Counted from the stretch's first letter, positions 7,938-15,293 are shown. The stretch is DNA of 19,054 nt from an uncultured Erysipelotrichaceae bacterium (GCA_937900565.1 CALCFG010000067.1:1-19054); one strand, 5' to 3'. The notes: generated by a model not told the origin, from the sequence alone. A program made the numbers and translations.

Positions 7938-7991
7938 TAAATAAAACGATGTGTCCCATGGTTAATACGTGGTAATGCATCGTTTTATTTA
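7938..7991 (+). terminator. Hairpin terminator at the end of the tsaE-rex-abcF operon
   Basis: A 14-bp perfect outer stem (7938-7951 with 7978-7991; AAAACGATG/CATCGTTTT core) encloses a smaller inner helix (CCATG with CGTGG, one G-U pair). The T-rich segment is inside the 3' arm. It lies 5 bases after the ABC-F stop codon and is nearly symmetric, so it could act in both directions. Confidence 0.75.
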
Positions 7992-8014
7992 AATAAGGTT
8001 ATTTTATGTGAAAA

Positions 8015-8044
8015 TTGAATGTAAACTGCAATATTTTTTATAAT
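8015..8044 (+). promoter_or_regulatory. Promoter P1 of the opp operon
   Basis: TTGAAT (8015-8020), 18-bp spacer and perfect TATAAT (8039-8044) predict a start near 8051. That would give a leader of about 170 bases before oppA containing both dyads described below. A TGTGAAAA motif (8007-8014) abuts the -35. Confidence 0.6.
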
Positions 8045-8092
8045 AATTAGCTTTACATAATGGGTTATTTTTGCTTTTGATGTGAAATAATT

Positions 8093-8118
8093 AAATTATG
8101 AAAATATTTTCATAATTT
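8093..8118. promoter_or_regulatory. 26-bp perfect palindrome, likely operator
   Basis: Thirteen bases (AAATTATGAAAAT) are followed at once by their exact reverse complement. The spacer-free, AT-rich symmetry fits a dimeric repressor site better than a terminator. It lies between P1 and the possible second promoter, about 100 bp upstream of oppA. The regulator is unknown. Confidence 0.55.
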
Positions 8119-8123
8119 GCGAA

Positions 8124-8159
8124 AATTCATGAAAAAAAGCCGATATTTTTTCTTGAATT
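8124..8159. promoter_or_regulatory. Imperfect 36-nt inverted repeat overlapping a -35 element
   Basis: AATTCA-T-GAAAAAA (8124-8137) pairs with TTTTTTC-T-TGAATT (8146-8159), a 6 + 7 bp stem with one T-T mismatch and an 8-base loop. Its right arm contains TTGAAT, the -35 of the possible second promoter. It could be an operator, or an RNA hairpin when transcribed from P1. Confidence 0.45.
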
Positions 8160-8181
8160 AGATTTTGAAATGTAATAAATT
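8153..8181 (+). promoter_or_regulatory. Possible second promoter P2 of oppA
   Basis: TTGAAT (8153-8158), 17-bp spacer and TAAATT (8176-8181, four of six consensus bases) predict a start near 8188, about 33 bases before the ATG. Confidence 0.35.
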
Positions 8182-8189
8182 ACTGTCAT

Positions 8190-8214
8190 GCATTAATTAA
8201 CTAATGCGGGGAGG
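8190..8214 (+). promoter_or_regulatory. Small hairpin followed by a strong Shine-Dalgarno before oppA
   Basis: GCATTA (8190-8195) can pair with TAATGC (8202-8207). A strong GGGGAGG (8208-8214) follows, 6 bases before the ATG. The hairpin keeps the ribosome site single-stranded and close to the 5' end of a P2 transcript, which fits high-level translation of a binding protein. Confidence 0.5.
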
Positions 8215-8220
8215 AAAAAT

Positions 8221-10233
8221 ATGAAGAAATTATTAACTTCTACTATGGCGTTATTATTAGCTGCTGGCGTTGCTGGTTGCGGAAGTAATAACAATACTCC
8301 ATCCACAACTGCTGGTACTACTGGTACAACAGGCGCTGTAGATGGTGTAAGCAATTATACAGGACCAAAGGATTTGGTCGAAGCAACAAGTCGTGAAGTT
8401 CAAACTTTAGACTATGTTGTAACAGCATTGGCAACTGACCATGAATTGAATGCAAACTTTGTTGATGGTTTGTTAGAAAGAGATCCAGATGGAAACTTGG
8501 TTGGTGCATTGGCTGAAAGTTGGACTTCAAATGAAGATAAATCAGTATGGACATTTACTATCCGTAAAGGTGTTAAATGGGTTACTAATACTGGTGAAGA
8601 ATATGCTGAATTAACTGCACAAGACTTTGTTGATGGTTTACGTCACGGTGCTGATTTCGACAGTGCAACTGCGTGGTTATTACAAGGTGTTGTTGAAGGT
8701 TATTTAGAATATTGTGAATCTGATAAGTCAGACGAAGCTTGGGCAAACGTTGGTGTAAAAGCAGTTGATGATTACACATTAGAATATACATTAGCTGCGC
8801 CGACACCTTACTTCGATTCAATGACAACTTACGCTGTATTATATCCAGTTAATCGTACATTCTTGGAATCTAAAGGTGTTGGTTGTAAATTAGGTGCACC
8901 AGATAAAGCAACTTGTGAATATGGTACAGCAAACCCTGATTCAATTCTTTACAATGGTGGATTCTTGTTAAGTGTTTATGATGTTAAATCACAAACTGTA
9001 TTAACTAAAAACCAAAGTTATTGGGATGCTGAACATGTATATTTAGATACTGTTACTCGTATTTATGATGATGGTAGTGATCCTTATTCAGTTATGAAAG
9101 GTTTCGAAGAAGGTACATATTCTGCGGCTGCTTTAAACCCAGGTTGGGAAGATTATGCTGCATATGCTGAAAAATATGCGGATTACGCTGTAGCTGCTGA
9201 ACCTAACGCATCTGCATTTGGTGTTGTGTTTAACTATAACCGTCAAGTATACAACTATACAGGACATGCAGACGAAGCAGATAAAGAAAATACACGTAAA
9301 GCAATCTTGAATGAAGATTTCCGTAAAGCATTACGTGCTGCTTATGACAAACAAGCTTACTTAGAAATTGCTGCACCAACTGATGTAGCCAAAGCAACAT
9401 TACGTAATATCAACAACTATCCAGAAGTTGTAAAAATGAGCGATGGTACAAGTTATGGAGACCTTGTTGAAAAAGTTTATAACGAAACGACAGGTGAAAC
9501 ACGTGACTTAAGTGATGGTGTGGATGCATTCTATGCACCAGATGAAGTACAAGGTTACTTAGATGCTGCGGTTGAAGCAGGGGTAAGTTTACCAGTAACA
9601 TTGGATATGATGGTTATTAAAACAAGCGATAAACTTGTTAAACAATCACAATCCATGAAAAACTCAGTTGAAACAAATACTAATGGACAAATTATCATTA
9701 ACTTGGTAATGGAAGATGAAGATACAGTACAAAACATTTGTTACTACAATACTGATCCATATGCTGATGACTATGATATTTCAACATTTACTGGTTGGTC
9801 TCCAGACTACAACGATCCTAAATCATACGTTGATATCTATTCTCCAACAACTGGTTACTATATGACTTCAATTGGATTAGGAACAATTGATAAAGATGGT
9901 AATGTTGTTGATGAAGCAATTAAAGAACAAATCGGTTTAATGGAATATGAAGAATTATACCGTGCAGCAGATGCAATCACTGATGATTTGGATGCGCGTT
10001 ATGAAGCATTTGCAAAAGCTGATTCTTACTTAATTGAACATGCAATTTTCGTTCCAACAAGTCAACAAACTCGTAGCTTTGGTGTTAAGAAAGAAGTTCC
10101 TTTCACTCGTCCAGATTCTCATACAGGAATTAGTGAATACAAATACAAATTCTTACAATTACAAGACGATATTGTTACTGTTGAACAATACGAAGCAGCT
10201 CGCGAAGCTAGAAATGCACGTTTAGCTGGTTAG
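8221..10233 (+). CDS. oppA: Oligopeptide-binding lipoprotein (OppA/AmiA type)
   Basis: The extracellular substrate-binding protein of an oligopeptide importer (SBP family 5). The N terminus is a lipoprotein signal peptide: MKK, hydrophobic core and lipobox VAGC with Cys20 as the lipid-anchored residue, followed by a Thr/Gly/Ser-rich linker. The mature protein shows family landmarks such as LVEATSREVQTLDY, a SWTSNEDKSVWTFTIRKGVKW block and GWSPDYNDPKSYVDIY near residue 525. At 670 residues it is longer than E. coli OppA and matches streptococcal AmiA (about 660). Four cysteines remain in the mature part (165, 222, 232, 507), an even number outside the cell. It is first in the operon and followed by a strong hairpin, which should favour excess binding protein over permease. 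Confidence 0.95.
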   Translation: MKKLLTSTMALLLAAGVAGCGSNNNTPSTTAGTTGTTGAVDGVSNYTGPKDLVEATSREVQTLDYVVTALATDHELNANFVDGLLERDPDGNLVGALAESWTSNEDKSVWTFTIRKGVKWVTNTGEEYAELTAQDFVDGLRHGADFDSATAWLLQGVVEGYLEYCESDKSDEAWANVGVKAVDDYTLEYTLAAPTPYFDSMTTYAVLYPVNRTFLESKGVGCKLGAPDKATCEYGTANPDSILYNGGFLLSVYDVKSQTVLTKNQSYWDAEHVYLDTVTRIYDDGSDPYSVMKGFEEGTYSAAALNPGWEDYAAYAEKYADYAVAAEPNASAFGVVFNYNRQVYNYTGHADEADKENTRKAILNEDFRKALRAAYDKQAYLEIAAPTDVAKATLRNINNYPEVVKMSDGTSYGDLVEKVYNETTGETRDLSDGVDAFYAPDEVQGYLDAAVEAGVSLPVTLDMMVIKTSDKLVKQSQSMKNSVETNTNGQIIINLVMEDEDTVQNICYYNTDPYADDYDISTFTGWSPDYNDPKSYVDIYSPTTGYYMTSIGLGTIDKDGNVVDEAIKEQIGLMEYEELYRAADAITDDLDARYEAFAKADSYLIEHAIFVPTSQQTRSFGVKKEVPFTRPDSHTGISEYKYKFLQLQDDIVTVEQYEAAREARNARLAG

Positions 10234-10258
10234 TAAGAAACTACAAGTTATGGTCAAT

Positions 10259-10296
10259 AAGGGGTTGATGCCCTAACGGCATCTAACCCCTTGTTT
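10259..10296 (+). terminator. Intercistronic hairpin after oppA (partial terminator or mRNA stabiliser)
   Basis: A GC-rich stem of 14 bp with a single bulged T (AAGGGGTTGATGCC at 10259-10272 against 10278-10292) and a CTAAC loop is followed by TTGTTTG instead of a clean T-run. Placement between oppA and oppB suggests that some transcripts end here and the rest read on into the permease genes, or that it protects the oppA 3' end. Confidence 0.65.
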
Positions 10297-10350
10297 GACG
10301 TTATGTAATGGATTTTTATGGATTATTATGGGATTTTTAAGGTAAAATAG

Positions 10351-10397
10351 ATACCATTAATCCATATAACTTCATGACATATGGTATGGATTAGTAT
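10351..10397 (+). promoter_or_regulatory. Alternative helices in the oppA-oppB spacer
   Basis: The 212-base spacer holds, besides the hairpin above, two helices that cannot coexist: ATACCAT (10351-10357)/ATGGTAT (10381-10387), and TAATCCATA (10358-10366)/TATGGATTA (10385-10393). TATGGATT recurs at about 10317-10324. No convincing promoter for oppB was found; TTGACG at 10295-10300 lacks a good -10. AGGAG at 10436-10440 serves oppB. Confidence 0.35.
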
Positions 10398-10445
10398 ATT
10401 TTTATTTCTTCAATGAAGATAAGGTATAAAGATTAGGAGTATAGT

Positions 10446-11918
10446 ATGAAAAATTATATTTTAGGTCGTGTTGCACGATGCATACTGGCAATTGTTGCGG
10501 TTGTTACGATCGTTATCATTATGCTTTATACATTGATTCCAAGAGAACAAATATTCAAGTTGGATACTTCCATTCAAAAAATGAAGGGAGATGTTCGTAC
10601 AACGTATGTCAATTCTAAATTGGATGAATTGGGATATTTAAATTTTGTGACTCAGGCACAAATGTGTAAAGATAGTGATAATCCAAACATGTGTAAAGTT
10701 AATGGTAGTAAGGAGTTTTTAGAAATTGCTGAAAAGTATGAAAACGACGGTTATACGATTAACTATTTTGAAAGTGGTCAAGCGTACGCTATTCATGAAT
10801 TTACAGTATTTGAACTAGTAGGTCATTTCTATGGACAATTTTTCCAAATTGACCATTTGAATAAAGTTCAAGATGAGGCCAATCCCGAGTTACAACGTAA
10901 ATATTATTTTGGTAGTGATAACGCAGGCAACTTTGGTATCATGTGTAGTGGTTGTGAATACAAATATCAGTTGTACTTCAATAGTTCTTTCCCGTTTGTT
11001 CACCAAAATTTCTTGAAATTTAAATTTGGAACTTCATATCCTACTAAAGTTGGTGTGGATACTTTCGATTTGATTATGCAAGGACAAGGTGCTCAAAAAC
11101 AAATTGAACAAACATTCCCAACAGGTGTAACACAAAATAGCGCATTATTGCAATCTAGTTGTCGTTATAAATCAAGCAGTACCTTAGACCATATGGATAC
11201 AGCTAAGTTTAGCGATAATTATGCGAATTGTAGTTCGAATTATGAGTCTCCATCCATGGTTAGCACATCATTGTTATTTGGATTGTTATCTCTTGTCTTT
11301 GCTTATTTAATTTCTATCCCAGCAGGTGTTTACATGGCACGTAAGAAAGGTAAACTTGGGGATAAAATTGGTATTGCTTACATTAACTTCTTAAGCTCAG
11401 TTCCTTCTCTAGCATTCATTTTCTTTATGCGAGCAATTGGAAGTGGTTTGTCTTTACCTGATAAATTCCCAACTTTAGGTTTCGCCGATGTAAGAAGTTA
11501 TATTATGCCTATTTTGGTTTTGACTTTATTAAATACTACATCATTAATGATGTGGACACGTCGTTATATGATTGACCAAGCAAACAGTGACTATGTAAAA
11601 TTTGCGAAAGCTAAAGGGTTAAGTGAATCAGAAATCTTTAATCGCCATATTTTGAAAAATGCGATTATTCCGATTGTCAACGGTATTCCAATGTCAATTG
11701 TTGCGTGCTTAAGTGGTTCTGTAATTACTGAATCAGTATTTGCTATACCTGGTATGGGTAAAATGTTACCGGATGCGATTAACCAATTAAATAATACAAT
11801 GGTTATCACGCTAACATTTATTTTTACTTCATTCTCAGTGTTTGCGGTATTGGCTGGTGACTTATTAATGACTGTTGTTGATCCGCGCATTAAATTAAGT
11901 GATAAAGGAGGTAAGTAA
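10446..11918 (+). CDS. oppB: Oligopeptide ABC transporter permease, long AmiC-type OppB
   Basis: One of two membrane subunits of the importer. A first membrane segment (about residues 10-30) is followed by roughly 240 residues predicted outside the membrane. The permease core with five more hydrophobic segments starts near residue 272. The EAA-type ATPase contact is visible at DYVKFAKAKGLSESEIFNRHILKNAIIP, and the C terminus DLLMTVVDPRIKLS is typical of OppB. At 490 residues it is far longer than E. coli OppB (306) but matches streptococcal AmiC (about 498). The extracellular insertion carries six cysteines (74, 83, 167, 170, 239, 262), an even number that suggests disulfides. The start has AGGAG six bases upstream. 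Confidence 0.94.
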   Translation: MKNYILGRVARCILAIVAVVTIVIIMLYTLIPREQIFKLDTSIQKMKGDVRTTYVNSKLDELGYLNFVTQAQMCKDSDNPNMCKVNGSKEFLEIAEKYENDGYTINYFESGQAYAIHEFTVFELVGHFYGQFFQIDHLNKVQDEANPELQRKYYFGSDNAGNFGIMCSGCEYKYQLYFNSSFPFVHQNFLKFKFGTSYPTKVGVDTFDLIMQGQGAQKQIEQTFPTGVTQNSALLQSSCRYKSSSTLDHMDTAKFSDNYANCSSNYESPSMVSTSLLFGLLSLVFAYLISIPAGVYMARKKGKLGDKIGIAYINFLSSVPSLAFIFFMRAIGSGLSLPDKFPTLGFADVRSYIMPILVLTLLNTTSLMMWTRRYMIDQANSDYVKFAKAKGLSESEIFNRHILKNAIIPIVNGIPMSIVACLSGSVITESVFAIPGMGKMLPDAINQLNNTMVITLTFIFTSFSVFAVLAGDLLMTVVDPRIKLSDKGGK

Positions 11919-11919
11919 T

Positions 11920-12840
11920 ATGAGCGAAAATAAATTTGTCTTTGTTAAATTAGATGAAAAAGCCAGTGAACATATTGCTGCGCCTCAATACTCTTATTGG
12001 AAAAGTGTTTTTCGTAAATTTTTCTCCAGTAAGTTAGCCATTACGATGTTAATTATTGTGGCGTTTGTTTTAATTATGTCCATTGTTCAACCGATGATTA
12101 GTGGGTATAATCCAATGAATACTCCAAATATTAACAATCGTGCGATGAAATTCTTAAGACCAAGTGCTCAATTTATTTTTGGCACTGATGATGTCGGAAA
12201 CTCTCTATTTGATGCCGTTTGGGCCGGTACACGAAATTCATTAACTATCGCATTATTAGCTACAGCAATTTCAACTGGTATTGGTGTTGTTGTTGGAATG
12301 TTTTGGGGTTTCAGCAAAAAAATGGATAAAATCATGATTGAAATCTATAATGTTGTGGCTAACGTTCCTTACTTATTATTAGTAATGGTATTGATGTATA
12401 CATTAGGTCATGGACCGCAACAAATGATTTTTGCATTAACGATTACACAATGGTTATATACAGCATATTTTATTCGTGTACAAGTTATGATTATACGTGA
12501 TCGTGAGTACAACTTAGCATCACGTTGTTTAGGAACACCAACGAGTAAAATTATTAAGCATAATATTTTCCCATATTTGATTTCTGTTATTATGACAAGT
12601 ATCTCACGCGATATTCCTAGCTTTATTTCATATGAAGTATTCTTGTCTTTTGTTGGTGTTGGTTTAGGTGAAGATACTGCATCTTTGGGTAGAATGGTCC
12701 AAAAATATAGTGCTTATATGCAAAGTGCACCGTATTTATTCTGGATACCAGTTGCTATTTCAGCTTTAATTTCAGTTTCATTATATATTGTGGGTCAAAC
12801 ATTAGCGGATGCATCAGATCCGAGAACCCATATGATTTAG
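11920..12840 (+). CDS. oppC: Oligopeptide ABC transporter permease (OppC/AmiD type)
   Basis: The second permease subunit, 306 residues. It has a cytoplasmic N-terminal extension ending APQYSYWKSVFRKFFSSKLAI, a first membrane helix, an external segment with FGTDDVGNSLFDAVWAGTRNS, then the five-helix permease core. The EAA loop reads YNLASRCLGTPTSKIIKHNIFPYLISVI, and the C terminus ends GQTLADASDPRTHMI. Both the N-terminal block and the length match AmiD. I start it at ATG 11920 because AAGGAGG (11905-11911) lies 8 bases before it; an in-frame GTG at 11899 is inside oppB and lacks a ribosome site. One base separates it from the oppB stop, so the two are translated together. Confidence 0.95.
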   Translation: MSENKFVFVKLDEKASEHIAAPQYSYWKSVFRKFFSSKLAITMLIIVAFVLIMSIVQPMISGYNPMNTPNINNRAMKFLRPSAQFIFGTDDVGNSLFDAVWAGTRNSLTIALLATAISTGIGVVVGMFWGFSKKMDKIMIEIYNVVANVPYLLLVMVLMYTLGHGPQQMIFALTITQWLYTAYFIRVQVMIIRDREYNLASRCLGTPTSKIIKHNIFPYLISVIMTSISRDIPSFISYEVFLSFVGVGLGEDTASLGRMVQKYSAYMQSAPYLFWIPVAISALISVSLYIVGQTLADASDPRTHMI

Positions 12841-12850
12841 GAGGTTATTT

Positions 12851-13912
12851 ATGGAAAAGAATATTATTTTAGAAGTACATGACCTCGAAGTGAAATTTAA
12901 AGTCAGAGACCGTGTTTTAACTGCAATTCGTGGCATTAGCATGGACTTTGAAGAAGGTAAAACAGTTGCCATTGTTGGTGAATCTGGTTCAGGTAAATCT
13001 GTATTTACAAAAACGTTTACTGGAATGTTAGAAGTCAATGGTGAAATTAGTAAAGGCAGCATTATCTTTGAAGGTCAGGATTTAACAAAACTTAAAAAAG
13101 ATAAGCAATGGGAGGGCATTCGTGGTAAAAAAATTGCCACTGTATTCCAAGATCCTATGACATCATTGGATCCAGTTAAAACCATTGGTAGTCAAATTAG
13201 TGAAGTTATTATTAAACACCAAGGAAAATCCAAAGAAGAAGCAAAACAATTGGCCATTGAATTAATGGAACGTGTAGGTATTTACAATGCTGCACAACGT
13301 TACAATGAATACCCATTCCAATATTCTGGTGGAATGCGTCAACGTATCGTTATTGCTATTGCATTGGCTTGTCGACCACGCATTTTAATTTGTGATGAAC
13401 CAACAACTGCATTGGACGTTACAATCCAAGCACAAATTATTGCCTTAATTAAAGACTTAAGTAAAGAATATGGATTTACAACGATTTATATCACCCATGA
13501 CTTAGGTGTTGTTGCTAACGTTGCTGATTTGGTTGCGGTAATGTATGCGGGACAAATTATTGAATATGGTACGGTTGAAGAAATTTTCTACTCACCACGA
13601 CATCCATATACTTGGGGACTATTGGCCTCTTTACCACAATTGGGTACAAAAGGTGAAGAATTATATTCAATTCATGGAACTCCGCCAAGTTTATTTGAAG
13701 AAATTAAAGGTGATGCATTTGCATTGCGTAGTGATTATGCAATGGAAATTGATTTTATTGAGGAACCACCTATGTTCCAAATTAGTCCTACCCATTATGC
13801 GAAAACTTGGTTAATGGACCCTCGTGCACCAAAAGTCGAACCACCAAAAGCTATACAAAATTTACATGAACGAATTAAGTTAATGGTAAATCAAGGAGAT
13901 AACAATGAGTGA
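12851..13912 (+). CDS. oppD: Oligopeptide ABC transporter ATPase OppD (AmiE type)
   Basis: One of the two ATPases that power the importer. Motifs in order: Walker A GESGSGKS (43-50), Q-loop VFQDPMTSLDP, signature SGGMRQR (from 159), Walker B ILICDEP with Asp182/Glu183, and switch His in ITHD. After the ABC domain comes the oligopeptide/dipeptide C-terminal region, starting HPYTWGLLASLP. In many OppD proteins this tail has cysteines in the FxPRCPYA region. Here it reads FALRSDYAMEIDF, so that cysteine cluster is absent. Length is 353, as in AmiE (355). AGGAGG at 12839-12844 overlaps the oppC stop, and the gene end overlaps oppF by 8 bases. Confidence 0.96.
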   Translation: MEKNIILEVHDLEVKFKVRDRVLTAIRGISMDFEEGKTVAIVGESGSGKSVFTKTFTGMLEVNGEISKGSIIFEGQDLTKLKKDKQWEGIRGKKIATVFQDPMTSLDPVKTIGSQISEVIIKHQGKSKEEAKQLAIELMERVGIYNAAQRYNEYPFQYSGGMRQRIVIAIALACRPRILICDEPTTALDVTIQAQIIALIKDLSKEYGFTTIYITHDLGVVANVADLVAVMYAGQIIEYGTVEEIFYSPRHPYTWGLLASLPQLGTKGEELYSIHGTPPSLFEEIKGDAFALRSDYAMEIDFIEEPPMFQISPTHYAKTWLMDPRAPKVEPPKAIQNLHERIKLMVNQGDNNE

Positions 13913-14840
13913 AAGTAGAGAAAAAATATTAGAAGTAAAAGACTTGGAAATTACATTTAAAACTGGAAAACGTGATTTCGTAGCTGTCAAAGATGCAAGT
14001 TTTGATATCTATAAAGGTGAAACTTTCTCATTGGTAGGTGAATCGGGTTCTGGTAAAACAACCATTGGTCGTGCGATTATACGTATTAATCCTACAAGTA
14101 ATGGGGAAATTATTTTCAAAGGTAAAAAGATCAATGGTCCAATCGATAAGGAAACACAAAAATGGGTTATTCAAAATATCCAAATGGTGTTCCAAGATCC
14201 TGCTGCATCATTGAATGAACGGGCAACGATTGACTACATTGTTTCTGAAGGCTTATCTAACTTCCATATGTACGAAAATGAAGAAGATCGTCGTCGAAAA
14301 GTATTGGATGCAATCAAAAGTGTTGGTTTATTGGAGGAACACATTTCTCGTTATCCACATGAATTCTCAGGTGGTCAACGTCAACGTATTGGAATTGCCA
14401 GAGCTATGGTAATGGAGCCAAGTTTATTAATTGCTGATGAACCAATTTCTGCGTTGGATGTCTCCATTCGTGCGCAAGTGTTGAATTTATTAAAAGAATT
14501 CCAACGCACACGTGACTTAACGTTATTATTCATTGCCCATGACTTATCCGTTGTTCGTTTTATTTCAGATCGTATTGGGGTAATTCACTTAGGTCGTATC
14601 GTTGAATTGGCACCAACTGAAGAATTGTTCTTAAACCCATTGCATCCGTATACGCAAAGTTTATTAAGTTCTATTCCAATGCCAGATCCTCGTATTGAAA
14701 AAGCGAAAGTGGTTAAACCGTATAATCCAGATGAACATCATTATGATCAAGATAAACCAACTTGGAACGAAATCAAACCGGGTCACTTTATTTGGGCGAA
14801 TAATGAAGAAATGGAACACTATCGTAAAATTGTTAAATAG
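13905..14840 (+). CDS. oppF: Oligopeptide ABC transporter ATPase OppF (AmiF type)
   Basis: Second ATPase of the importer, expected to pair with OppD as a heterodimer. Motifs: Walker A GESGSGKT (45-52), Q-loop VFQDPAASLNER, signature SGGQRQRIGIARA (from 155), Walker B LLIADEP with Asp178/Glu179, and switch His IAHD. The C-terminal tail starts HPYTQSLLSSIPMPDP and ends in a charged stretch with GHFIWANNEE, as in AmiF. The 311-residue length fits the family (about 308). Its ATG lies inside the end of oppD (8-base overlap) behind AAGGAG, so its translation is coupled. It is the last gene of the operon, followed directly by a terminator. Confidence 0.96.
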   Translation: MSESREKILEVKDLEITFKTGKRDFVAVKDASFDIYKGETFSLVGESGSGKTTIGRAIIRINPTSNGEIIFKGKKINGPIDKETQKWVIQNIQMVFQDPAASLNERATIDYIVSEGLSNFHMYENEEDRRRKVLDAIKSVGLLEEHISRYPHEFSGGQRQRIGIARAMVMEPSLLIADEPISALDVSIRAQVLNLLKEFQRTRDLTLLFIAHDLSVVRFISDRIGVIHLGRIVELAPTEELFLNPLHPYTQSLLSSIPMPDPRIEKAKVVKPYNPDEHHYDQDKPTWNEIKPGHFIWANNEEMEHYRKIVK

Positions 14841-14844
14841 GTTT

Positions 14845-14889
14845 AAAAAAGCAGATACTTATGTGTTAACACAAAGCATCTGCTTTTTT
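14845..14889. terminator. Bidirectional terminator between oppF and the convergent membrane protein gene
   Basis: AAAAAAGCAGAT (14845-14856) pairs perfectly with ATCTGCTTTTTT (14878-14889), and an inner helix (CTT...TGTG with CACA...AAG) closes on a TTAA loop. A-run and T-run flank the stem, so it works on both strands. It sits 5 bases after oppF and abuts the stop codon of the minus-strand gene. Confidence 0.88.
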
Positions 14890-14890
14890 A

Positions 14891-15241
14891 TTAGGCAATT
14901 AGTGAGACAATAATTCCAATGAATAGAATAATAATACTTATGGAAGAAAACACAGATAAAGTAGGATTTACGTTTTCTTTTTTATATTGATCAATACTCA
15001 TATCATTTCCACTGGCAACTTCCTTTGTATATGCTTTAAAAAGTTTATGGTCATTGCGAAATCCATTAATTAGTGAAAGGCAAACTAATACTACACCAAT
15101 AATAAAGGTACTGTTAGCAAAAGATAGGATAAAGGGTGGATTGATAAATGAATAACCCAAGCAGCCAATAATAATAATAAGTGAAGATATAATTAAAATC
15201 TTTTTAAGCGCACTTTGCGTATAATTAAAATATTTTTTCAT
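14891..15241 (-). CDS. Small membrane protein of unknown function
   Basis: A 116-residue protein with three hydrophobic segments: about residues 14-32 (ILIISSLIIIIGCLGYSFI), 38-59 (ILSFANSTFIIGVVLVCLSLI) and 97-116 (VFSSISIIILFIGIIVSLI). Between the second and third is a charged loop with KLFKAYTKEVASGNDMSIDQYKKEN. The layout resembles small DUF3899-type membrane proteins, but I cannot confirm that family. It is the only minus-strand gene here and faces oppF across a shared terminator. It has no ribosome binding site. A perfect extended -10 (TGCTATAAT) ends 6 bases before the ATG, so its mRNA is probably leaderless. Confidence 0.72.
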   Translation of the reverse strand: MKKYFNYTQSALKKILIISSLIIIIGCLGYSFINPPFILSFANSTFIIGVVLVCLSLINGFRNDHKLFKAYTKEVASGNDMSIDQYKKENVNPTLSVFSSISIIILFIGIIVSLIA

Positions 15242-15247
15242 TGCTTT

Positions 15248-15256
15248 ATTATAGCA
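15248..15256 (-). promoter_or_regulatory. Extended -10 promoter of the small membrane protein gene (leaderless)
   Basis: On the minus strand TGCTATAAT (15256 down to 15248) is followed by AAAGCA and then ATG, so the expected start is at the initiation codon. No -35 match is evident, which an extended -10 can compensate for. Confidence 0.55.
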
Positions 15257-15284
15257 AAATTATTTTAGAAGTCTTATTTTTGCT

Positions 15285-15293
15285 TGATATAAT
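15285..15293 (+). promoter_or_regulatory. Extended -10 promoter upstream of the HAD pseudogene
   Basis: TGATATAAT (15285-15293) is an extended -10 with a perfect hexamer; TTAGAA at 15265-15270 gives a weak -35 at 17 bp. Start is expected near 15300, about 30 bases before ATG 15330, which follows an AGGAAAGGG ribosome site. It is divergent from the minus-strand promoter, and the two -35 regions nearly abut. Confidence 0.55.

Noticed and set aside
8113..8127. CodY box upstream of oppA
   Set aside because: The best match has only about 11 of 15 consensus bases in a very AT-rich stretch, and presence of CodY in this lineage is uncertain.
10295..10322. Promoter for oppB at TTGACG
   Set aside because: The -35 is good but the best spaced -10 (TATGGA) matches only three bases.
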